DNA of 64,000 nt, taken from the NCBI RefSeq assembly GCF_947489565.1, contig NZ_CANLEA010000013.1, forward strand, positions 1 to 64,000, read 5' to 3'. Numbering within the stretch: position 1 is the first letter of the stretch; each line of letters begins with the position of its first letter. Positions 1 through 7,394 of this stretch are shown piece after piece. Origin of the DNA: an uncultured Kordia sp. GTDB lineage: Bacteria > Bacteroidota > Bacteroidia > Flavobacteriales > Flavobacteriaceae. The position numbers and the translations under genes were made by a program. A model generated the notes under the pieces. That model did not search any database. It had not been told where the DNA came from and worked only from the letters and a program-made list of their open reading frames with translations.

Positions 1-462
1 TTATTTGATTATAAAAAACGTCATATCGAGTGGTTTTTCGCAGTAAAACGAAGAAAAATTGTATCGAGATATACTAGAAAACACTATTTTTTTAATACGT
101 CTTTGAGAGGAAGCATGACGCTGGAATCTGTTTCTTCCAACAACAGCAACGTTGTACTATAAACAAATTACTTCACTATAGTTCGTAATGACGAATCTTA
201 GGTTATTTGATTATAAAAAACGTCATATCGAGTGGTTTTTCGCAGTAAAACGAAGAAAAATTGTATCGAGATATACTAGGAAACACTATTTTTTTAATAC
301 GTCTTTGCGAGGAAGCATGACGCTGGAATCTGTTTCTTCCAACAACAGCAACGTTGTACTATAAACAAATTACTTCACTATCGTTCGTAATGACGAATCT
401 TAGGTTATTTGATTATAAAAAACGTCATATTGAGTGATTTTTCGCAGTAAAACGAAGAAACG
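1..462. repeat. 202-base tandem repeat, at least 2.3 copies, cut by window edge
   Basis: Two almost identical 202-base units lie at 1-202 and 203-404, followed by a partial third unit at 405-462. The units differ at a few single bases (for example GAGAGG against GCGAGG near 107 and 306). Each unit starts with a CGTCATATCGAGTGG...TTGTATCGAGATA segment that recurs inverted at 26498-26557 and in diverged form in the palindromes near 43.1, 46.7 and 55.8 kb. It also contains a GAGGAAGCATGACG...TTCGTAATGACG segment resembling dispersed intergenic repeats of Flavobacteriia. No credible ORF is present. The array may extend beyond the left edge. Confidence 0.9.
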
Positions 463-520
463 AACAAAATTTAAAATGTAAAATTCAAAATGTAAAATGA
501 AAAAGTATTTTCCCTAACAC

Positions 521-955
521 CTACAAAAACAAACTCGTAATCGCCAAAACCACCAATAACAGAAGTCCGATAATAAAGGCACCAATCAACTTTCCAGAAG
601 CTTTGTCTTTTTCTTCTTTTGTTGCTTTTGAAAAAGTTTGATAACTCTTTTCATACCGTTTCTTAGAACCAAACAACAATGCTACAACAGCATAAATGAT
701 GACAATTAAAGGAATGGCTACAATTTTACTCATTGCTTTGCCCATACTTCTTCCAAATACTTTTCGCAATGGTTTCAATAGATCGTCGAGAATATCTTCA
801 GAAATAAAATTTAAAATAATAATCGTCACAAAAAGGTAAATCAGAATGATTGCGGTGAACAATAAGTTTCCATAAAAACGTCCTTTTTGAACATCGTATC
901 CTTTATTCTTTAATTCGGAATATTGACCTCCGTAAAGTGCATCGATAATATTCAT
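521..955 (-). CDS. small hypothetical membrane protein
   Basis: A 144-residue protein of unknown function. It has a short soluble N-terminus, a hydrophobic segment at about residues 31-52, an amphipathic Lys/Arg-rich stretch, a second segment at about 78-96, a charged Lys/Glu loop and a C-terminal segment at about 123-143, so probably three membrane spans. No enzymatic motif is visible. It starts at an ATG. It is followed, in the direction of transcription, by AT-rich repeats and the 202-base tandem array, so it ends its transcription unit. I do not recognise the family. Confidence 0.7.
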   Translation of the reverse strand: MNIIDALYGGQYSELKNKGYDVQKGRFYGNLLFTAIILIYLFVTIIILNFISEDILDDLLKPLRKVFGRSMGKAMSKIVAIPLIVIIYAVVALLFGSKKRYEKSYQTFSKATKEEKDKASGKLIGAFIIGLLLLVVLAITSLFL

Positions 956-1043
956 ATCATGTAAGTTTAGATTCTAAATTTCAAAAAAAATATGAAATTC
1001 TGCAACATGATTCCTGCAAATTTGTGTGCGTTGACTTTATTTC

Positions 1044-1082
1044 GAATAAAAAAGCAGGAACAACTTGTTTGTATTCCTGCTT
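1044..1082 (-). terminator. Rho-independent terminator of the RiPP precursor gene
   Basis: AAGCAGGAA (1052-1060) pairs perfectly with TTCCTGCTT (1074-1082) around a 13-base loop. Read on the minus strand the stem is followed by a run of T (complement of the A-run near 1044-1051). It sits about 25 bases after the stop codon of the 1106-1294 gene, which supports that gene being real and monocistronic. Confidence 0.75.
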
Positions 1083-1105
1083 GTTGGATCAAATTCTTTA
1101 TTGAT

Positions 1106-1294
1106 TTAGCACACTTGCCATCTACTGCATCCTGGACCTTTGCTGAAGCAAGCATTATCAAACGTGCACATAGGATTGTTAGAAGGTCCACAATTAAATG
1201 TATTACCTGTTCCTCCTTTAGTAGCTGCTACCTTAAAATTGCTAACAACGTTTTTACTAATAGCTAATTTACTTTTTAAATTTCTTTTTTTCAT
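1106..1294 (-). CDS. putative class I lanthipeptide-type RiPP precursor
   Basis: A 62-residue peptide with a basic leader (MKKRNLKSKLAISKNVVSNF) typical of Bacteroidota lanthipeptide-like precursors, then a Lys-Gly-Gly at residues 26-28 that looks like a leader-peptidase site. The predicted core, residues 29-62, holds five cysteines (35, 43, 49, 56, 62, the last being the C-terminal residue) and several Ser/Thr (29, 32, 38, 44, 51, 57) that could be dehydrated. In known systems a LanB/LanC-type enzyme and a peptidase-ABC transporter act on such peptides; none is encoded in this window, so modification is inferred only. A perfect hairpin terminator follows and a 15-base palindrome lies upstream. 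It could instead be a disulfide-rich secreted peptide. Confidence 0.7.
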   Translation of the reverse strand: MKKRNLKSKLAISKNVVSNFKVAATKGGTGNTFNCGPSNNPMCTFDNACFSKGPGCSRWQVC

Positions 1295-1350
1295 GATAGT
1301 TAATTTTTGTGGTTATTCTTATAAATTATAAAAAAGTAGAAAGAAGTATA

Positions 1351-1365
1351 TATGGTTAAACCATA
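1351..1365. promoter_or_regulatory. 15-base palindrome upstream of RiPP precursor
   Basis: TATGGTT-A-AACCATA is a perfect inverted repeat with 7-base arms, 57 bases before the start codon of the minus-strand precursor gene. It could be an operator. A TAGGTTTG motif on the minus strand (1434-1441) matches the Bacteroidota TAnnTTTG -7 element but has no clear -33 partner. The rest of 1295-1595 shows no gene. Confidence 0.35.
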
Positions 1366-1595
1366 AAAAAGTGAAAGGAAATCAACATTTTTAAAAGAAA
1401 AACAAGCTATTTTCTTACTATACTAGTATCTCTCAAACCTATTGTAAAATCTAGCGTAAGCGGAATGTAGGCAAGAATAAAGAATAAAAAACACTATAAT
1501 TTGCATGTTTTTTATAATTTATTGTCACATTGTAAAAACTGCTACGTCTTTAGAAATGTATAGCAATAACCAAAACCAAAAAGCGAACTCACAGT

Positions 1596-2141
1596 ATGTC
1601 TCAAATTGAGCTCATCGAAAAGTGTAAGAATAACGACAGGAAAGCACAACTGCATCTGTACAGGCAGTATTGTGAAGGAATGTTTATTGTTGCCAACCGA
1701 TTCTTGAAACATACAGAAGATGCCGAAGATGCCATGCAAGAAGCATTCATCAATGCATTTCAAAAGATCGATCAATACACCGCTGCAGTAAGTTTTGGAG
1801 CTTGGCTAAAAAAGATTGTCATTAATAAAAGTTTAGACAAATTACGCGCTAAACAGAATTATTATATCACCATTGACGAAGCGCAGCTAGAAGTAGTTGC
1901 CGACGAAGATAATTGGCAAACGAGTGATGAAACTACCTTGGAAGAAGTAAAAACTGAGATTGAAAATTTACCCGATAAATATCGAGTCGTCGTGATTTTA
2001 TTCTTGTTAGAAGGATACGATCATCAAGAAATTTCAGAAATACTAAACATTTCAACAACAGCATCACGAACACAATTATTACGAGGAAAAAAGAAGTTAC
2101 AACAAGCATTAAAAAAGAGAAGTCATGGGACAGGATATTAA
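1596..2141 (+). CDS. ECF-type RNA polymerase sigma factor
   Basis: A 181-residue sigma-70 family protein of the extracytoplasmic function group. Region 2 is at about residues 10-75, including the HTEDAEDAMQEAFINAF segment that contacts core polymerase and the -10 element. Region 4 is at about 115-170, with the helix-turn-helix around EGYDHQEISEILNIS. Regions 1 and 3 are absent, as expected. It overlaps the next gene, a one-span protein with anti-sigma layout, by 17 bases, and an exported protein follows, so the three form an operon probably controlled by the sigma factor itself. The regulon cannot be read from the sequence. Confidence 0.93.
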   Translation: MSQIELIEKCKNNDRKAQLHLYRQYCEGMFIVANRFLKHTEDAEDAMQEAFINAFQKIDQYTAAVSFGAWLKKIVINKSLDKLRAKQNYYITIDEAQLEVVADEDNWQTSDETTLEEVKTEIENLPDKYRVVVILFLLEGYDHQEISEILNISTTASRTQLLRGKKKLQQALKKRSHGTGY

Positions 2142-2712
2142 AGATTTGTTGAAAAAAGAACAATTACATATTCAAAAAGAATTGTCTGACGGACATGAAG
2201 CTCGTTTTTTGGAACGATTGGAAGCTGCATTGCCTTTAGAAGAAGAACCGATTAAAAAACCGTCGTTTTCTTTCTATAAAATTGCCGCTGCCGTTGTTTT
2301 AATTTTCAGTTTAGGAGGATTGGCCTATCAACAATTAATAGAAAAACCAGCACTTCCAGATACTGAATTGACTGATACAAATACGCAAGATGAAAAGAAA
2401 CCTTCTTTAACGAGTTTGGGCGATGTTTCTCCCGATTTAAAAAAGATAGAAGATTACTATGTGGCGAATATTAATTATGAATTGACACAGGTAGAAGTTT
2501 CTGAAATCGGAAAGCAATTGTTTGAAAGTTATATGCAAAAATTGTCGCAATTAAACGAAGAACATAAAGTGTTGCAGCAAGAGTTAACAGATATTGGACC
2601 CAACGAACAAACGATCAATGCAATGATTGACAATCTACAATTTAGACTGAAATTGTTATACCAATTAAAGGAAAAATTAAGTGAACTAAAAAAATCAGAA
2701 AACGATGCATAA
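2125..2712 (+). CDS. putative anti-sigma factor, single-span membrane protein
   Basis: A 195-residue protein. The N-terminal 45 residues are cytoplasmic in style and contain an FLERLEAALP segment like that seen in anti-sigma partners of Bacteroidota ECF factors. One membrane span lies at about 50-67. The exterior part carries a helical, Glu/Lys/Gln-rich region at about 120-195 likely to form a coiled coil. It overlaps the sigma gene by 17 bases and the following gene by 8, which implies translational coupling. No zinc-binding anti-sigma motif (HxxxCxxC) is present, so assignment rests on position and topology. Confidence 0.65.
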   Translation: MGQDIKDLLKKEQLHIQKELSDGHEARFLERLEAALPLEEEPIKKPSFSFYKIAAAVVLIFSLGGLAYQQLIEKPALPDTELTDTNTQDEKKPSLTSLGDVSPDLKKIEDYYVANINYELTQVEVSEIGKQLFESYMQKLSQLNEEHKVLQQELTDIGPNEQTINAMIDNLQFRLKLLYQLKEKLSELKKSENDA

Positions 2713-4198
2713 ATCAAAACGCATACAAAGTCTATTGATCGCACTATTGATCATTAGCTTTGGATATTCACAATCAAAAAAACGAACAAAGAAGGAAGTT
2801 TTTACTGTAAACAAAGACGTTACCTTAGATATTAATACATCTCATGCCGATGTAGAATTTGATACTTGGAATAAGAACAAAGTCGAAATCACGGCTACTA
2901 TTGAAGTAGAAGATGCTACTGATGAAGAAGTAGAAGCATACATGAAAAAGTGGAACTTTAAAGCCATTGGAAACAGCGAAAAAGTAACTATTACTTCAAA
3001 AGGAAGTCATTCTTTATTTGGAAACTCTGGAGAATTTGTATTAGGAGAACCAATTATTATTGAACAATTAGAAACACCTCTTGTCATTGAAATGCCTGAA
3101 CTGGCAGAAATGCCAGAGATTTCAGAAATGGTAGAGATTGTTGAAATTCCAGAATTGCCAATCACAGTTATTGAGTCGATGTCTGATTTAAAGTTTGACT
3201 ATGAAGCTTTTGAGAAAGATGGAGAAGCGTATTTAGAAAAATGGAAAAAAGAATTCAAGTCTGACTTTGACGAGGAAAAGTTCAAAGAAAGCATGGAAAA
3301 ATGGCAGAAGAAATTTCAAGCACAGCAAAAAAAGCGTGAGAAAGTGCTAGAAAAATTCATGGAAAAGCAGAAGGTTCGACAAGAAAAATTGGCAAAAGTA
3401 CAAGAGAAAGCATTGGAAAAGGCAAAAGTCTACCAAGAGAGAGCTCTAGAAAAAGCAAAAATCTATCAAGAAAAAGCCTTAAAAAAGTTAGAAAAAGCCA
3501 GAGTACTTGAATTGAAAGGAAAAGCGCATATTAACAATGGACAACACGATAATATTTTCTTTTTATCTTCTGATGGAAAACATTTGAAAGTAAAGAAAAC
3601 AATCAAAATTAAAATGCCTAAAAAAGCAAAGTTAAAACTCAATGTACGTCATGGAGAAGTAACCATTGCTGCAATAGGTGAAAATATGGATGCAAAGCTG
3701 TCACACGCAGCTTTGTACGCCAATGTGATTCAGGGTGCAAATACGACGATAGAAACGTCGTATGCACCTATTCATGTGACCAAATGGAATGACGGCGCAT
3801 TGAAAGTAAATTTTGTTGAAAATGTAGATTTGCAAACGGTACAGAATATCAATTTAATGTCAAATTCTTCCAAAGTCAGTGTAGGAACGCTAGGAGAGAA
3901 GGGAATTATTAGTGGAACTTTTGGAAATTTATTGATTCACAATATTGGTGAAAACTTTAAAACCTTAGATATCATTTTAGAAAATACAGATGCGCGTATT
4001 CAATTACCTGCTTCTGCTTTTAAATTATATTATATTGGTTCTAGTTCTAAAATTTCATATCCAGAAACCGTGACAGGAACTGAAAATAAAACACAATTCA
4101 ATACCATTGTTCGTGGATATCAAAAGAATGCAAATTCTGGTAGTGAAATCAATATCAATGCTAAGTATAGCAAGGTTTCACTCAATAAAAAGTCTTAA
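2705..4198 (+). CDS. exported DUF4097-like adhesin-like protein with long coiled coil
   Basis: A 497-residue exported protein. A Sec signal peptide occupies about residues 1-22. Residues 25-100 and 290-495 are beta-rich and resemble DUF4097-type putative adhesins (repeated short strands, Val/Thr/Asn rich). Between them lie an acidic proline-containing stretch with repeated E-x-P-E units (about 119-150) and a highly charged Lys/Glu/Gln helix (about 165-275) built on repeats of the form EKAKVYQE/EKALEKA, surely a coiled coil. It is the last gene of the sigma/anti-sigma operon and may be the envelope component monitored by it. The adhesin assignment is inferred. Confidence 0.65.
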   Translation: MHKSKRIQSLLIALLIISFGYSQSKKRTKKEVFTVNKDVTLDINTSHADVEFDTWNKNKVEITATIEVEDATDEEVEAYMKKWNFKAIGNSEKVTITSKGSHSLFGNSGEFVLGEPIIIEQLETPLVIEMPELAEMPEISEMVEIVEIPELPITVIESMSDLKFDYEAFEKDGEAYLEKWKKEFKSDFDEEKFKESMEKWQKKFQAQQKKREKVLEKFMEKQKVRQEKLAKVQEKALEKAKVYQERALEKAKIYQEKALKKLEKARVLELKGKAHINNGQHDNIFFLSSDGKHLKVKKTIKIKMPKKAKLKLNVRHGEVTIAAIGENMDAKLSHAALYANVIQGANTTIETSYAPIHVTKWNDGALKVNFVENVDLQTVQNINLMSNSSKVSVGTLGEKGIISGTFGNLLIHNIGENFKTLDIILENTDARIQLPASAFKLYYIGSSSKISYPETVTGTENKTQFNTIVRGYQKNANSGSEININAKYSKVSLNKKS

Positions 4199-4237
4199 TG
4201 TATTCGTTATAAGTTGCAAAAACAGCTAGTAACTAAA

Positions 4238-4882
4238 TCAAGGTAAGTAAATCTTATTCTTTATTGCGTAGATAACAAGTCCAATTCTATTTTTTACATT
4301 CAGCTTTTCAAACAAAGCATCTCTATAGCCATCAATTGTTTTTGGACTCAAACACATTTGATCGGCAATTTGTTTATAGGTCATTTCCGTACAGACCAAC
4401 TTCATAAACTCAATTTCATTCTCTTTCAATTTCGTTCCAGAACTTCCTTTTCCGTTCAACGAGCCAATTAAAATATTAGTAACATGTTTTGAATGATAAA
4501 ATCCATTGGTAGTTACTTCATTTAAAGCCATTTCTAACACACTTTTTTCCACATCTTTCATCAAATATCCTTTAGCTCCAGCACGCAGCATTTGAATAAT
4601 AGTACGTTCGTCTTCTTCAATAGAAAGTCCAATGACATCAATATTAGGGAAGTGTTCTGTAATCCAGGTAGTCGTTTCAATACCATTCATCAATGGCATG
4701 TTGATGTCCATGAGTACAATATCAGGAACATTCGTATTTTTTTCCTCCAAGCGTGTAATCAACTCTTTTCCGTTTTTACACAAATAGCTTACTTTAAAAC
4801 GATCAAACGAATCTACTAAACCGCCAATGGCTTGCGATAGTAATACATGATCTTCTACGATGACAACTGAATATGTTTTCAA
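4238..4882 (-). CDS. LuxR/NarL-family response regulator
   Basis: A 214-residue two-component response regulator. The receiver domain (about 1-125) shows the acidic pair E10/D11, phospho-acceptor D59 within LMDINMP, and conserved K109. The LuxR-type helix-turn-helix lies at about 150-210 (TYKQIADQMCLSPKTIDGYRDAL). The first available start is TTG, directly followed by KTYSVVIVEDH, the usual family N-terminus. It lies downstream of the histidine kinase gene on the same strand, separated by 147 bases that hold a 7-base tandem repeat, so the two are the cognate pair. Target genes are unknown. Confidence 0.93.
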   Translation of the reverse strand: MKTYSVVIVEDHVLLSQAIGGLVDSFDRFKVSYLCKNGKELITRLEEKNTNVPDIVLMDINMPLMNGIETTTWITEHFPNIDVIGLSIEEDERTIIQMLRAGAKGYLMKDVEKSVLEMALNEVTTNGFYHSKHVTNILIGSLNGKGSSGTKLKENEIEFMKLVCTEMTYKQIADQMCLSPKTIDGYRDALFEKLNVKNRIGLVIYAIKNKIYLP

Positions 4883-4990
4883 TTTTTCTTGATTTTATAT
4901 TTTAGCTCTTGGCTATTTGCCGCTAGCTTTTGATTAATTTTTATTTTGCTTATCAGTTTATAGGTTTAGATGTTTAAAAGTTTATTTTCC

Positions 4991-5025
4991 CTAACACCTA
5001 ACACCTAACACCTAACACCCAACAC
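4991..5025. repeat. 7-base tandem repeat (CTAACAC), about 5 copies
   Basis: Four perfect CTAACAC units and a fifth variant CCAACAC lie between the histidine kinase and response regulator genes. The same A/C-rich theme recurs in the leaders of several genes between 43 and 61 kb. The preceding TTATTTTCCCTAACACCT also occurs near 507-524 next to the first gene of the window, apart from one base. Confidence 0.8.
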
Positions 5026-5029
5026 CAGT

Positions 5030-5791
5030 CTAAAGATAATGAATAATCGTTAGTTGTGTCCCTTTTCCTACTTGTGATTCGAGTTCAATTTCGGCACCAA
5101 TCAATTTTCCTCTATTCTTCATGTTTTGCAATCCGATTCCTTTATTGGGTTTTTCAACCGATTTGTCAAAGCCTTTTCCGTTATCTGTAGCAACAATCGT
5201 TAGTTTTTTGTCAGTATACTTCAGTTGAACATCTAGCTGTGAGGCTTTTGCATGTTTGATGGTATTTGAAAAGAACTCTTGTAAGATACGAAACAGAATG
5301 ATTTCTGCTTTATCATCGATAATTTTTTCGTCACCATCAATGGTTAAAGTTGCTTCAATAAAATTCAGTCGATTGAAACGAGCTACTTCCAGACTTACAG
5401 CTTCGGGCAACATAATATTTTTCAATGCATCCGGATTGATCAATTTAGAAAGTGCGCGTAATTCTGTCAAACTCTTTGAAATGGTATCGCTTACACCCGA
5501 AATATCTTCATTACAATCTGCTAATTGATGCAATTGTATTTTGGCTAAGGTTAAGAGTTGTCCAATATTATCATGCAATTCCCAACTAATATTGCGCAAA
5601 GTTTGCTCACGAATCTCAATTTGAGTTTCTGCAATAGCATTTTCAAACTCACGTTGTGCTTGTTGTTTTTCAGTTAGGAGTTTATTCTTTCTCTTAATGA
5701 AAACTAAAAAAAGAATTATTATTATAATTACTAAAAATATAAATACAATAGCGGTGATTAATGCTATTGTTTCTTCTGCTTCTGTCCCCAT
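5030..5791 (-). CDS. sensor histidine kinase, NarL/LuxR-partner type
   Basis: A protein of 253 residues from the ATG at 5791 (a TTG seven codons upstream is possible). One membrane span (about 10-32) is followed by a coiled linker, the HisKA_3 dimerisation box ELHDNIGQ with the phospho-accepting histidine at residue 73, and a HATPase_c domain with N-box Asn176, G1 box DNGKGFD from 202 and G2 box GIGLQNM. There is no sensor domain of its own. The preceding gene overlaps it by 28 bases and encodes a multipass membrane protein that may supply sensing. It phosphorylates the response regulator encoded at 4238-4882 by inference. Confidence 0.92.
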   Translation of the reverse strand: MGTEAEETIALITAIVFIFLVIIIIILFLVFIKRKNKLLTEKQQAQREFENAIAETQIEIREQTLRNISWELHDNIGQLLTLAKIQLHQLADCNEDISGVSDTISKSLTELRALSKLINPDALKNIMLPEAVSLEVARFNRLNFIEATLTIDGDEKIIDDKAEIILFRILQEFFSNTIKHAKASQLDVQLKYTDKKLTIVATDNGKGFDKSVEKPNKGIGLQNMKNRGKLIGAEIELESQVGKGTQLTIIHYL

Positions 5792-6420
5792 ATAAATCCA
5801 ACTATGTAACAAATATTTAATAAATAAATAAGAATATAATAGAGTAGTAGGTTTGATTCCATATCAACATGTTCTATATAATATTCCCTAATTACCATAT
5901 ATGGAATTATTCCTATTTGAAATAAAAATAACCCAACACTAATCCAAAATAAAATTTCTTTCGAAACTAAGAGTATTCTCTCAGAATTAAGAATTTCAAT
6001 AAGATAAAATAAAATACTAATTATCAGAACTATTGATCCATATATATAAGATATAGTTAATATTTGCTTGGTAAAATCTATAAAGAAAGCATTGATAATA
6101 AAAATTATAACATAACTTACTGTAAAGAAAAAGAGATATTTTTTAAACTTTACTTTTAATAAAGAAAGTCTATATATGTTCAATAGTAAGACAAAACTGA
6201 TTAAACCATAGATATTATAAATTATAGCATTATACTTTAATTTCAATACGGCGTGTAAATACCAACCAAGTATTTCATTTAAAACTATATACCATAACAA
6301 TGGAAGTATAAATTTCAAATGTGATGATTTATATTTATAGAAATAGATTGTGGCAACAATTGCAGTTAAAATCTCAATATATAGACTTCCTTTTTGTAAT
6401 AATGATGTTATATTGTTCAA
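5764..6420 (-). CDS. multipass membrane protein coupled to histidine kinase
   Basis: A 218-residue very hydrophobic protein with about seven membrane segments and short loops and no catalytic motif. The first start after the upstream stop is a TTG. Its 3' end overlaps the histidine kinase gene by 28 bases in another frame, so translation of the two is probably coupled. Since the kinase has only a single span and no sensor domain, this protein may act as its membrane-embedded sensory partner; this is inferred from position. The preceding gene ends 18 bases upstream, which suggests co-transcription with the MGQLSPPP proteins. Confidence 0.75.
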   Translation of the reverse strand: MNNITSLLQKGSLYIEILTAIVATIYFYKYKSSHLKFILPLLWYIVLNEILGWYLHAVLKLKYNAIIYNIYGLISFVLLLNIYRLSLLKVKFKKYLFFFTVSYVIIFIINAFFIDFTKQILTISYIYGSIVLIISILFYLIEILNSERILLVSKEILFWISVGLFLFQIGIIPYMVIREYYIEHVDMESNLLLYYILIYLLNICYIVGFIWGQKQKKQ

Positions 6421-6438
6421 TTATAGAAATTTAAATAA

Positions 6439-7173
6439 TTAATTTCTTGGTGGAGGACTTAATTGTCCCATATTAAAAGATAAACTTGTTTTATCATCAT
6501 CATCATCATTTTCTGCTGCATTCGCTGATTTTTGTGTAGTATTTCCTTTTGCTTCTTGTGATTTTCTATTAGCTAAATTATTATTGGCCAAGAATGCTCG
6601 TTCATCAGGGTTTAGGTACTGATCAATTAATAATCGTGCAATAACTTTATATTGTCCAACTAATGGATCACTTGCATTTGTTGGTTTTATAAAGAATGGC
6701 AAATTATTCATATTTGAATTATTATCATTCAATTTAGCATCTACCGTAGGTGTTAAGAAAACCGTTTGTTGCCTTGGATATTCATCATTACTGGCATTAT
6801 GAGCTCCAAAATATATTCTTATTCCAGAAATACGGTCATTATTAGGATTTTTTTGCTGTACAGCTTCCAAATAACTTATATATTGTTTTATTCTATCATA
6901 TTCAAACCATACAAATTGTGTATCTAAGAAGTCATCTCCCATGGCATTGTTAATCGCTGTATAATGGTCTCCAACATAGTTTTCATGAAGATTGATAGCG
7001 TCATTCACAGAAATAATTCCTCCTGGAGTTTCGCTTGTTGGAGCACAAGCACTTGTATTTGGTGGACAGTCAGGGCAGTCAGGGCATTTCTCACAGAAAT
7101 ATTCTTTACAAACAAAGAAACCAATGGCCGCTCCTATAATTAAAGGCGCAATGGTGCGTACTAAATTTTTCAT
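6439..7173 (-). CDS. membrane-anchored MGQLSPPP-tail protein, one-domain paralog
   Basis: A 244-residue protein of no named family. An N-terminal hydrophobic anchor (about 8-22) is followed by a Cys/Pro cluster with repeated CPDC units (about 26-45), then a domain at about 50-155 and a low-complexity Asn/Asp tail ending in FNMGQLSPPPRN. The central domain shares an order of motifs (aromatic-x-D-x-I-x-x-YI-x-L; then I-S-G-I-x-I-x-FG; then TVFL) with both halves of the 7395-8330 protein. The two paralogs are consecutive and lie directly upstream of the two-component genes. Function unknown; an exported sensor ligand or surface protein is possible. Confidence 0.75.
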   Translation of the reverse strand: MKNLVRTIAPLIIGAAIGFFVCKEYFCEKCPDCPDCPPNTSACAPTSETPGGIISVNDAINLHENYVGDHYTAINNAMGDDFLDTQFVWFEYDRIKQYISYLEAVQQKNPNNDRISGIRIYFGAHNASNDEYPRQQTVFLTPTVDAKLNDNNSNMNNLPFFIKPTNASDPLVGQYKVIARLLIDQYLNPDERAFLANNNLANRKSQEAKGNTTQKSANAAENDDDDDKTSLSFNMGQLSPPPRN

Positions 7174-7394
7174 AAGGGTTGTAGTTTTGTTAGTCTTTTT
7201 TAATTTGTGTTAAAATTAGCCAATCTTTTTAGAAAAAAAATTGTAAATCAAAAATTGGGTGTTTTTCCCTTTTTACAAAAAGTGGTAAATTGAATAATTT
7301 TAAGAAAAAGACTACATAATTAAGTTTGAAAGAAAATTGGAGGTAATTGTAGTTGAGAGGAAATAATTAGATAGGCTTGGAGGAAATAATCTAA

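Noticed and set aside
1-404. Tandem repeats considered as a CRISPR array
   Set aside because: Whole 202-base units repeat without distinct short repeats and unique spacers, and no cas genes are present.
992-1331. Overlapping + strand ORFs opposite the RiPP precursor
   Set aside because: They are shadows; the minus-strand frame has the family leader, KGG site and a matching terminator.
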